Translations under genes and position numbers: made by a program
In this document: positions 34,387 through 41,746 of the stretch, one piece after another
Layout: each line of letters begins with the position of its first letter
Numbering within the stretch: position 1 is the stretch's first letter
Assembly: GCF_039536245.1 (NCBI RefSeq)
Contig: NZ_BAAAYN010000004.1
Location: 140,914 to 204,913, forward strand
Length of the DNA stretch: 64,000 bases
Origin: Cryptosporangium minutisporangium
GTDB lineage: Bacteria; Actinomycetota; Actinomycetes; Mycobacteriales; Cryptosporangiaceae
Direction of reading: 5' to 3'
Notes under the pieces: generated by a model
Told to the model about the DNA's origin: nothing
What the model saw: only the letters and a program-made list of their open reading frames with translations
Databases searched by the model: none

Positions 34387-35181
34387 TCAGAGCGGCATGG
34401 CCAGCCCGCCGTTGACGCGGAGGATCTGGCCGGTGACGAAGCGGGCGGCGTCCGAGGCCAGGTAGAGCACGGCGTCCGCGACGTCCTCGGGCTCGCAGAC
34501 CGAGCCGAGCGGGTTGGACTTCCGGTGTCCGCCGAGGACGGCGTCCCGGCGTTGTTCGTCGGTGCTGCCGTCCGCCGCGGTGAAGTGCCGGTTGGTCATG
34601 CCGGTGACGACGAAACCCGGCGCGACCGCGTTGATCCGCACACCGGCGCCGCCGAGCTCCGTCGCGAGCGTGCGGGACAGCTGCGCGACCGCGACCTTGG
34701 ACATCGAGTAGACGGCGGTGTTCCGGGCGGCGAAGTCGACGGCTGCGGAGACGACGTTGACGATGGACCCGGACCGACGCGGGACCATGTGGCGCGCGGC
34801 GGCCTGGCAGGCGAACAGCGTGCCCTTGAGGTTGACGTCGAAGACCGCGTCGAGGTCCTCGACCGTGATGTCGACGACCGCGCCGTTGCGGATGATGCCG
34901 GCGAAGTTGGCCAGGACGTCGACGTGCCCGTGGGCCGCGACGACCTCGTCCAGGAGCGCGTCCACCGCGGGCTTGTGCCGTACGTCGACGGCGTGGGCGT
35001 CGGCGGCTCCGCCCGCGTCGACGATGCGCTTGGCGGTGGCCTCAGCGCCTGCCGCGGACAGGTCCACGCAGGCGACGTGGGTGCCGGCCGCGGCGAGTCC
35101 GGCGGCGGCCGCGGCACCGAGCCCGCTGCCGGCACCAGTGACGACAGCGACCCGTCCGGTCAGGTCGAAGCGATCGGGCAC
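34387..35181 (-). CDS. Short-chain dehydrogenase/reductase (SDR)
   Basis: Classical SDR of 264 residues. Cofactor motif VAVVTGAGSGLGAAA, ACVDLS with the Asp that favours NAD(H), ANFAGI in place of NNAG, catalytic Ser in NVVSAAVD and YSMSK. The GTG at 35181 has CGGAGG 7 bases upstream; upstream ATG codons overlap the AT-rich motif and are rejected. It is first in the operon with the BVMO and lactonase, consistent with oxidising an alcohol to the BVMO ketone substrate. Confidence 0.93.
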   Translation of the reverse strand: MPDRFDLTGRVAVVTGAGSGLGAAAAAGLAAAGTHVACVDLSAAGAEATAKRIVDAGGAADAHAVDVRHKPAVDALLDEVVAAHGHVDVLANFAGIIRNGAVVDITVEDLDAVFDVNLKGTLFACQAAARHMVPRRSGSIVNVVSAAVDFAARNTAVYSMSKVAVAQLSRTLATELGGAGVRINAVAPGFVVTGMTNRHFTAADGSTDEQRRDAVLGGHRKSNPLGSVCEPEDVADAVLYLASDAARFVTGQILRVNGGLAMPL

Positions 35182-35210
35182 CAGGTACCTCCGGGGATTA
35201 ATTGAGACTG

Positions 35211-35222
35211 TATACATCATCA
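35211..35222. promoter_or_regulatory. AT-rich regulon motif, site C (TATACATCATCA)
   Basis: This site lies between the divergent SDR-BVMO-lactonase operon and the SDR-IclR operon. It sits 30 bp upstream of the first start and about 95 bp upstream of the second. The flanks include the palindrome TGTATACA. Confidence 0.65.
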
Positions 35223-35242
35223 ACTTAGTCGGACCGTACCCC

Positions 35243-35307
35243 TTGACGGGCTCGCCTGGCCAGACCTACGTTCGCTGTATCGAAAACGCTGTTCGACATT
35301 CTGAACA
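35243..35307 (+). promoter_or_regulatory. Promoter and inverted-repeat operators of the SDR-IclR operon
   Basis: TTGACG at 35243-35248 and TACGTT at 35267-35272, spaced 18 bp, form a good sigma-70-type promoter. Overlapping or just after the expected transcription start are TTCG-N6-CGAA (35271-35284) and TGTTC-N8-GAACA (35290-35307). Such short palindromes next to an IclR-encoding operon suggest autorepression. Confidence 0.55.
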
Positions 35308-35317
35308 AGGTGAGGCG

Positions 35318-36118
35318 ATGACGCCGGATCTGCTACCGGACGGGGACGTGGTGCCCGCCTACGCGGAGCTCTCGGAGCTCGGCGGTCGTCGCTTCGTCGT
35401 CCTCGGCGGTGGCCAGGGCATCGGCCGCCAGGTCGTGCACGCGCTGACCCAGCTCGGAGCGGAGGTCGAGCTGATCGATCGGGACGACGGCCGCGCGCGG
35501 CAGGTCGCCGAGGAGATCGGCCCGGCGGTGAGACCGCAGGCGCTCGACGTCACCGACCGCGCAGCGATGGAGCGTCTGGGTGCGACGATCGGGCCGATCG
35601 ACGGCGTGATCGACATCGTGGGAATGGCCCGCTACGGGCGGCTCCTGGATCTCACCGACGAGACGTGGGCGTGGGAACACGACGTCGTGCTGCGCCACGC
35701 CTGGCTCGCCCTGCAGTGCCTGGCGCCCCGCATCGCGGAGCGCGGTGGCGGAGCGTTCGCGTTCGTGGCGTCGCTCTCCGGCCTGACCAGCGCACCCCTT
35801 CACGCCGCCTACGGTGCGTTCAAGGCGGCGCTGATGTCGCTGGTCCGCAGCGCCGCGGTCGAGTTGGGGCCGGACCGGATCCGGGTGAACGCGGTGGCAC
35901 CGGGCACGGTGTGGACCCCACGGGTGGCCGAGTTGCTCGGCCCGGCCGGTCACGCGAAGTCGGTGGCCGCCGCACCGCTGCGCCGCGTCGCCCTGCCCAG
36001 CGACGTCGCGGCCGGGCTGCTGTTCCTCGTCAGCGACCAGGCCGCGGCGATCACCGGGCACACGATCGTTCTGGACGGCGGGGCGAGCGCACGGTTCGCC
36101 TACGAGGTCGACCGATGA
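35318..36118 (+). CDS. SDR family oxidoreductase (atypical)
   Basis: SDR of 266 residues. The cofactor motif is VVLGGGQGIGRQVV, with GG replacing the usual TG, and LIDRDD follows the second strand. The usual NNAG is replaced by DIVGMARYG. The catalytic Ser is in FVASLSGLTS, and the active-site Tyr/Lys are in AAYGAFKAAL (YxxxK retained). AAGGTGAGG precedes the ATG. Its stop overlaps the IclR start as ATGA. The divergence suggests a different substrate or direction from the other two SDRs. Confidence 0.88.
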   Translation: MTPDLLPDGDVVPAYAELSELGGRRFVVLGGGQGIGRQVVHALTQLGAEVELIDRDDGRARQVAEEIGPAVRPQALDVTDRAAMERLGATIGPIDGVIDIVGMARYGRLLDLTDETWAWEHDVVLRHAWLALQCLAPRIAERGGGAFAFVASLSGLTSAPLHAAYGAFKAALMSLVRSAAVELGPDRIRVNAVAPGTVWTPRVAELLGPAGHAKSVAAAPLRRVALPSDVAAGLLFLVSDQAAAITGHTIVLDGGASARFAYEVDR

Positions 36119-36996
36119 GGGATCTCCCCGGACAGCGGGCCACCGCGGTGCCGGCCGTGGATCGTACGGTCGCCGTGATCGAGTACTGCGCGGCCCGGCC
36201 GGGCGCCCAGTTCACGCTCTCCGAGCTGTGCCGCGCGCTCGACATCTCGAAGGCAACGGCGTTCGGCCTCCTGACCGCGCTCTGCGAACACGGCTGGCTG
36301 GCGCGGGACGCGACGACGAAGACCTACCGCATCGGCCCCGGATTGGCGGTTCTCGCCGACGCTCTGTCGGTCCCGCACCGGACGCTGATCGACGCCGCGC
36401 AGACCCAGCTCGACGCGCTCGCGACCGCCACCGGGATCCGCACCGTGGCCGCGACCCTGGTCGGCGACGAGATCGTCATCCTGGCGGTCGGCGGGCAGGA
36501 ACGGCCGCTGGGAACGGCGTTGCGCCCCGGTCACCGGCTGCGCGTCGTACCGCCGATCGGCGTGGTGTACATGGCCTGGTCCGGTGCCGAGGAGCGCGAA
36601 CGATGGCTGGGACGCGGTCACGGCGTCATCGGCCCGGACGGGATCGAACGGCTGCGGGCCGAGGTCGAGGCGGTCCGGGACCGCGGATTCCAGGTGTCGC
36701 TGCACTCCTCGGACGTCCGTCGCCTCGCCGAGGCGATGGGCCGGGGCGAGGCGACGCCCGACCTGATCGACCACATCGACGCGGCGGAGTACGTCGTGCC
36801 GGACCTGGACCCCGACGGCAAGTACTACCCCAACATGGTCAGCGTCCCGGTGCTCGACGGCCAGGAGCGCCTGGCGATGACGCTGACCTATTTCGACTTC
36901 CCCGCGCCCCTGGTCGGCAGCGAGATCGTTCGGCTGGCCAACCGGCTCAAACGCGCCGCCGCCGCGGTGCGCAAAGCACTCGCCGATCCCCGCTGA
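36115..36996 (+). CDS. IclR family transcriptional regulator
   Basis: Regulator of 293 residues. The N-terminal winged helix (about 14-75) contains FTLSELCRALDISKATAFGL and EHGWLARDATTKTYRIG. The C-terminal IclR effector domain runs from about 90 to the end (GDEIVILAVGG, YYPNMVSVPV). IclR proteins bind aromatic or carboxylate metabolites. The start overlaps the SDR stop by 4 bp. It is the only regulator encoded inside the BVMO gene set and is the leading candidate for its control. Confidence 0.93.
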   Translation: MRDLPGQRATAVPAVDRTVAVIEYCAARPGAQFTLSELCRALDISKATAFGLLTALCEHGWLARDATTKTYRIGPGLAVLADALSVPHRTLIDAAQTQLDALATATGIRTVAATLVGDEIVILAVGGQERPLGTALRPGHRLRVVPPIGVVYMAWSGAEERERWLGRGHGVIGPDGIERLRAEVEAVRDRGFQVSLHSSDVRRLAEAMGRGEATPDLIDHIDAAEYVVPDLDPDGKYYPNMVSVPVLDGQERLAMTLTYFDFPAPLVGSEIVRLANRLKRAAAAVRKALADPR

Positions 36997-37039
36997 GCCC
37001 CGGCAATTCCCGACGCCCGGGCCTGCCGAAACTCGGTTT

Positions 37040-37051
37040 TATACATTATCA
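37040..37051. promoter_or_regulatory. AT-rich regulon motif, site D (TATACATTATCA)
   Basis: This site lies directly before the AGGAGA ribosome site of the alpha/beta hydrolase gene. Because the ribosome site follows at once, the motif cannot easily be a -10 box here. This favours an operator over a promoter element. Confidence 0.65.
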
Positions 37052-37060
37052 GGAGACCTT

Positions 37061-37921
37061 GTGACCTACGCAGTTCTCGGCCCGGAGCGGCCGGGACGGC
37101 CGGCACCGGCCGAGCTGACGGCCCGTCGCGCGGCGCTCGCGGACTGGGCACCCGACGCGGGCCCCGACGTCACGGTGATCGACACCCCGATCGGTGGCGT
37201 GCCGTGCCGGACGATCAGCGCGGTCGAGCCGATCGCTACCGTGCTCTACCTGCACGGCGGCGGATATCGGCTGGGTACCGCCGCGGCCTACAGCGGCCTG
37301 GCCGGCGCACTGGCCCGCGCCGCCGGCGCGGAGGTGGTCGTCGTCGACTACCGGCTCGCGCCGGAGCACCCCTTCCCGGCGGCGCTGTCCGACGCGGCCG
37401 CGGTGCACGACGCTCTCAGAGCGGCCGATCGACCCCTCGTCCTCGCCGGGGACTCGGCCGGTGGAGGGCTCGCGGCCGCGCTGCTGGCCCTCGGCATCCG
37501 CGCTCCGGCGGGCGTCGCGTTGCTCTCGCCCTGGCTGGACCTGCGCTGCGACTCCCCCACGTTCGCCAGCCGCGCCGAGACGGACCCGCTGTTCCCGCTC
37601 TCGTCCGCGCAGGAAGCGGCCGACCAGTACCTCCAGGGACATCGTCCCGACGATCCGCTGGCCAGCCCGCTGCGCGCGGATCTCGACCGCTTCCCGCCCG
37701 CGCTGGTGTTCGCCAGCGCCGCGGAGACCCTGCTCGGCGACGCGCTCACCCTGACCCAGCGCCTCGCCGACGCCGCCCGCGCCGTGACGCTGCGCGTCGT
37801 TCCCGGGATGGCCCACGCCTGGCCGGTGGTCCACCCCGATCTACCGGAGTCGTCGGCCGTCGTCGCCGAGGTCGGCGCGTTCGTGCGCCGGCTCGCGAGT
37901 GAGGAGCCCCGCCATGGATGA
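37061..37921 (+). CDS. Alpha/beta hydrolase of the hormone-sensitive lipase family
   Basis: Esterase/lactonase of 286 residues. Oxyanion-hole motif YLHGGGYRLG, DYRLAPEHPFPAAL, nucleophile elbow GDSAGGG and the final catalytic His in GMAHAWP identify the HSL (family IV) group. AGGAGA lies 5 bases before the GTG. It overlaps the next BVMO gene by 8 bp. It should hydrolyse the ester or lactone that the BVMO makes. Confidence 0.93.
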   Translation: MTYAVLGPERPGRPAPAELTARRAALADWAPDAGPDVTVIDTPIGGVPCRTISAVEPIATVLYLHGGGYRLGTAAAYSGLAGALARAAGAEVVVVDYRLAPEHPFPAALSDAAAVHDALRAADRPLVLAGDSAGGGLAAALLALGIRAPAGVALLSPWLDLRCDSPTFASRAETDPLFPLSSAQEAADQYLQGHRPDDPLASPLRADLDRFPPALVFASAAETLLGDALTLTQRLADAARAVTLRVVPGMAHAWPVVHPDLPESSAVVAEVGAFVRRLASEEPRHG

Positions 37922-39512
37922 CCGGCACAGCCACTACGACGTCATCGTCGTCGGCGCCGGGCTGGGCGGCCTGTACGCCGTCCACCGCTTCCGGCGAGAC
38001 GGTCTGGACGTCCGTTGTCTCGAATCCGCCGCCGGCGTGGGTGGGGTCTGGCGCCACAACCGGTACCCGGGTGCGCGCGTCGACATCGAGAGCCACGACT
38101 ACTGCTACTACTTCTCCGAGGACCTCTACCGGGAGTGGAACTGGACGGAGCGGTACGCGTCCCAGCCGGAGCTCCTCGCCTACCTCGAGCACGTCGCCGA
38201 GCGGTTCGACCTCAACCGGCACATCCGCTTCGACACGCGGATGGAGGGTGCGGACTGGAGGCCCGGGGAGAAGCGGTGGGAGGTCAGGACCAGCACCGGC
38301 GAGACCCTCACCGCGGACTTCCTCGTGATGGCCACCGGCAACCTCTCCGAAGCCCGCACGCCGGACTTCCCCGGGATCGACGACTTCGACGGGCAGTGGG
38401 TGATGACCGCGCACTGGCCCGAGGAGCCCGTCGAGCTGGAGGGCAAGCGGATCGGCGTCGTCGGCACCGGCTCCTCCGGGGCGCAGGTCATCCCCGTACT
38501 CGCCGATCGGGCCGCCGAGCTCCACGTCTTCCAGCGCACGCCGAACTTCGTGGTACCTGCCCGCAACGGGGCCCCCGTCGCGGAGGTGATCAACAAGGTC
38601 CGCGCCGATTACGCCACCGAGCGCGCCTGGATGCGCGCGGCCGGCGGCAACCACGTCCAGTACTTCCTGGCCGACTTCGACTCCCTCGACGCCGAGGGGC
38701 GGCGGAGCCTCCTGGAACAGCAGTGGGAGCGCGGCGGCCACGGTATGAGCTACGTCTTCCTCACTCAGGGCGTCTTCAAGGAGCACAACGACGTCGTCGC
38801 CGAGTTCGTCCGGGAGAAGATCCGGGAGACGGTCAAGGACCCGGAGACCGCCGAGAATCTCTCGCCGTACGACCATCCGATCGGATCCCGGCGGCTGGTC
38901 ATCGACACCAACTACTACGAGACGTTCAACCGCGACCACGTCAGCCTGGTGGACCTGCGCGAGGAGCCGATCGACCGCATCACACCGCACGGAATCCGTA
39001 CCACCGCACGGGAGTACCCCCTCGACCTCCTCGTGTTCGCCCTCGGGTTCGACGCCTACGTCGGCGCGATCAACGCCACCGACATCCGCAACGCGGACGG
39101 CGAACGCCCGGCCGACGGCTGGCAGCGTCGCCCCCTCACCCTGCTCGGCTTGATGACCAAGGGCTTCCCCAACTTCTTCTTCCTCACCGGGCCGGGTAGC
39201 CCCGCCACCCTGGCGAACCTGTTCGCCGAGAACGAGTACCACGTCGACTGGGTCGCCGACGCCATCAGCCACCTCCGGCAGCGGGGCTACCGCACGATCG
39301 AGCCCACCGACGAGGGGCAGCGGGAGTGGACCGCGGTGCTCGACAAGACGTCGGCGCCGCTGCTGCGCAGACACGTCCGGAACTACATGACCCACAGCAA
39401 CCCGGACGGGACCCGTTACTTCATTCCGTACGCGGGCGGGCTGCACACCTACATCAAGCTCGCCGACGAGATCGCTGCGAACGGCTACCGAGGCTTCACA
39501 CTCGGCCAGTGA
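37914..39512 (+). CDS. Baeyer-Villiger monooxygenase-like flavoprotein with altered signature
   Basis: Protein of 532 residues and a paralogue of the BVMO at 17714 (shared NRYPGAR, WTERYA, LEHVAERFDL). FAD motif VIVVGAGLGGLY, GGVWRHNRYPGARVD and NADPH motif VVGTGSSGAQ are intact. The BVMO signature reads FDGQWVMTAHW, so the central His of FxGxxxHxxxW is Met. GAGGAG lies 8 bases before the ATG at 37914. It forms an operon with the hydrolase. Activity may differ from classical BVMOs. Confidence 0.92.
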   Translation: MDDRHSHYDVIVVGAGLGGLYAVHRFRRDGLDVRCLESAAGVGGVWRHNRYPGARVDIESHDYCYYFSEDLYREWNWTERYASQPELLAYLEHVAERFDLNRHIRFDTRMEGADWRPGEKRWEVRTSTGETLTADFLVMATGNLSEARTPDFPGIDDFDGQWVMTAHWPEEPVELEGKRIGVVGTGSSGAQVIPVLADRAAELHVFQRTPNFVVPARNGAPVAEVINKVRADYATERAWMRAAGGNHVQYFLADFDSLDAEGRRSLLEQQWERGGHGMSYVFLTQGVFKEHNDVVAEFVREKIRETVKDPETAENLSPYDHPIGSRRLVIDTNYYETFNRDHVSLVDLREEPIDRITPHGIRTTAREYPLDLLVFALGFDAYVGAINATDIRNADGERPADGWQRRPLTLLGLMTKGFPNFFFLTGPGSPATLANLFAENEYHVDWVADAISHLRQRGYRTIEPTDEGQREWTAVLDKTSAPLLRRHVRNYMTHSNPDGTRYFIPYAGGLHTYIKLADEIAANGYRGFTLGQ

Positions 39513-39665
39513 TCCCGGAGTCGAACCTCCGAAAAGAAGCCATCACCTAATGGTGGGATTTCCAGGTGCGAGAGGCCGCTGCTTGTTACTTTCCGGTAAC
39601 CAGCCCGCGGCCGCCCCACGTACCGGTCCGCGGGTGTGTTCTCTTGCGCCAACGGAGGCCGCCCC

Positions 39666-41000
39666 ATGTCCAGACGTGCCCGGATCCTCTCCGCCCTGCT
39701 CGCCACCACGGTGGCGAGCGTGGGCCTCCTGGCCTCAGCCGCCGACGCCACCCAGGTAGCCGCTCAGCCGTCGGCCACGTCCCGCGGCGTGACGATTCCC
39801 GCCTTCTACACCCCGCCGACGACGCTGCCCGCCACCAACGGCGCGCTGATCCGTACCGAGCCGCTGCGCCTGGCGCTCTCCCTGCCCGGCATCAACGGCC
39901 CGCTGCCGGGGCGCGCGACCCGGATCATGTACAAGTCGACGGACAACAACGGCCAGCCGGTCGCGGTCACCGGTACCTACCTGGCACCGACCTCGGCGTG
40001 GAAGGGCCCAGGCGCGCGGCCGCTGGTGGTCTTGGCGCCGGGCACGATGGGCCAGGGCGACCAGTGCAGCACCTCGCTCGCCCTGCAGAAGGGCCTGATC
40101 CTGGGCATCGGCGGCGGCCGGTCCACGGTCTCCATCGGCTACGAGGTGCTCGCGATCTACGGGCTGCTGGCGAAGGGCATCTCGGTCGTCCAGACCGACT
40201 ACGTCGGCCTCGGCACCACCGACCGGCTGCACACCTACGTCGACCGCGTCGACGAGGGACACGCCGTGCTGGACGCCGCCCGTGCCGCACGGAACCTGAC
40301 CGGGACGTCGCCCGCCGTCGGTTTCTACGGGTACAGCCAGGGCGGTGGCGCGGTCGCGTCAGCCGCCGAGCTCCAGTCGACCTACGCGCCGGACGTCCCG
40401 GTGAAGGCCACCTACGCCGGTGCGCCGCCCGCCAACCTCGCCGACGTCACCGCGGCGATCGACGGCACCGAGCTGGCCGGTGCGATCGGGTGGGCGGTCA
40501 ACGGGTTCGTGCAGTCCGAGCCGACGCTCGAGCCGCTGCTCGACCGGTACCTCTCCGACGCCGGCCGCACCGCGCTCAAGGACCTGTCGACGATGTGCGT
40601 CGGCGACGCGATCTTCGCCTACGCCAACCGCAAGACGTCCGGCTGGACGAACAACGGGCAGTCGATCGGCAGCATCCTCCAGGCCGAGCCGGCCGCCAAG
40701 GCGTTCATCGACTCGCAGCTCATCGGTACCACCAAACCGACCGGCGTCGTCCGGGTGGCGACCGGCATCAACGACAACCTCGTGCCGCACGGCCAGGCGC
40801 GGACGATGGCGGCGGACTGGTGCGGTCGCGGCGGCGACGTCGTCTACGCCCCGATCAACCTGCCCAAGACTCCCAGCCCGCTGCTCAACCACTTCGGGCC
40901 CTTGCTGTCCGACCAGGGCACCGCGGTCAACTGGCTGACCGACCGTCTGGCCGGCCGTCCGGCGACCTCCACCTGCTCCACGCTGCCCCAGCAGCCCTGA
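39666..41000 (+). CDS. Secreted lipase family alpha/beta hydrolase
   Basis: Exported hydrolase of 444 residues. The signal peptide is MSRRARILSALLATTVASVG with cleavage likely after the ASAADA region. The nucleophile elbow is FYGYSQGGGA (GxSxG); likely Asp and His are in TGINDNLVPHGQ and LLNHFG. The fold matches the LIP/triacylglycerol secretory lipase family (PF03583-like). GGAGG lies 7 bases before the ATG at 39666. A hairpin terminator follows at 41011. Confidence 0.9.
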   Translation: MSRRARILSALLATTVASVGLLASAADATQVAAQPSATSRGVTIPAFYTPPTTLPATNGALIRTEPLRLALSLPGINGPLPGRATRIMYKSTDNNGQPVAVTGTYLAPTSAWKGPGARPLVVLAPGTMGQGDQCSTSLALQKGLILGIGGGRSTVSIGYEVLAIYGLLAKGISVVQTDYVGLGTTDRLHTYVDRVDEGHAVLDAARAARNLTGTSPAVGFYGYSQGGGAVASAAELQSTYAPDVPVKATYAGAPPANLADVTAAIDGTELAGAIGWAVNGFVQSEPTLEPLLDRYLSDAGRTALKDLSTMCVGDAIFAYANRKTSGWTNNGQSIGSILQAEPAAKAFIDSQLIGTTKPTGVVRVATGINDNLVPHGQARTMAADWCGRGGDVVYAPINLPKTPSPLLNHFGPLLSDQGTAVNWLTDRLAGRPATSTCSTLPQQP

Positions 41001-41010
41001 TCCACGGGTC

Positions 41011-41034
41011 GGCCGGCCCCGAACGGGGCCGGCC
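41011..41034 (+). terminator. Terminator after the secreted lipase
   Basis: GGCCGGCCCC and GGGGCCGGCC form a perfect 10-bp stem with a GAAC loop, 10 bases beyond the stop codon. There is no T-tract. Confidence 0.75.
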
Positions 41035-41058
41035 ACCTTCCCGCGTCGGCTAGACTAA

Positions 41059-41074
41059 CTCCTTAGCTAAGGAG
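41059..41074. promoter_or_regulatory. 16-bp palindromic operator covering the antitoxin ribosome site
   Basis: CTCCTTAGCTAAGGAG is a perfect palindrome that contains the AAGGAG ribosome site of the antitoxin gene. A TAGACT -10-like box lies at 41051-41056. This is the expected layout for autorepression by the Phd-type antitoxin. Confidence 0.75.
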
Positions 41075-41082
41075 GTCCGACC

Positions 41083-41340
41083 ATGTCGGATGACGCCCTC
41101 GAGCACTTCAACATGCACGACGCCAAGACCCATCTGTCGCGGATCATCGAACGCGTCGAAGCCGGTGAGGAGATCGTCATCGACCGCGCTGGAACCCCGG
41201 TGGCGAAGATCGTCCCCCTGGTGCGGCGCGTCGACCGTCGTCGGATTGGTGCGCTGGCCGGACGGGTCGACCTCTCCGGCGACTGGGATTCACCGGAGAC
41301 CAACGCCCAGATCGCCGACGATTTCGGCATCCCGTCGTGA
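41083..41340 (+). CDS. Phd/YefM-type antitoxin
   Basis: Antitoxin of 85 residues. The N-terminal DNA-binding fold shows FNMHDAKTHLSRIIERVEAG and EIVIDRAGTPVAKIVPL, standard for the Phd/YefM family. The C-terminal tail, with DLSGDWDSPETNAQIADDFG, should wrap the toxin active site. The gene overlaps the PIN toxin gene by 4 bp (GTGA). The upstream 16-bp palindrome is its likely operator. Confidence 0.93.
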   Translation: MSDDALEHFNMHDAKTHLSRIIERVEAGEEIVIDRAGTPVAKIVPLVRRVDRRRIGALAGRVDLSGDWDSPETNAQIADDFGIPS

Positions 41341-41711
41341 GCCTTCTCCTCGACACCCACGTCGCGTTGTGGGCACTCGCCGCCCCCGACGAGTTGAGCG
41401 ACGAGTTCCTCGACCGGCTGCGGCACGACCCCGACATCTATCTCAGCCCGGTGACGCTCTGGGAGATCACGATCAAGCAAGCCGCGAGGATGCTCGCCGG
41501 CCCGGCAGACCTCGCCGAGTTGGTCCGCGACCTCGGCTTCCGGGAACTGCCCATCACCCACTCCCACGCACTGCTGGCCGGACGACTTCCCCTGCACCAT
41601 CGCGATCCGTTCGACCGCGTGCTCGTCGCCCAGGCCACCGTCGAAGGCCTCACGCTGGCCACGCGCGACGAGCACATCCCGAAGTACGACGTCGCCGTCC
41701 TCGCGGTCTAG
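41337..41711 (+). CDS. PIN domain toxin (VapC-like ribonuclease)
   Basis: Toxin of 124 residues, an RNase of the PIN fold. The acidic metal-binding residues are in LLLDTHVALWAL (first Asp), SPVTLWEITIK (Glu) and HHRDPFDRVLVAQA (Asp), with TRDEHI near the end. Its GTG start overlaps the antitoxin stop, so toxin translation is coupled to antitoxin translation. A hairpin terminator follows directly. Confidence 0.93.
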   Translation: MSLLLDTHVALWALAAPDELSDEFLDRLRHDPDIYLSPVTLWEITIKQAARMLAGPADLAELVRDLGFRELPITHSHALLAGRLPLHHRDPFDRVLVAQATVEGLTLATRDEHIPKYDVAVLAV

Positions 41712-41737
41712 GGTCCGGGCGGAGCGCCGCCCGGACC
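41712..41737. terminator. Bidirectional terminator between the PIN toxin and the glycoside hydrolase
   Basis: GGTCCGGGCGG and CCGCCCGGACC form a perfect 11-bp stem with a 4-base loop. It lies between two converging genes, just after the toxin stop and 10 bp before the hydrolase stop, so it can serve both. Confidence 0.75.
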
Positions 41738-41746
41738 GCGTCGGCG

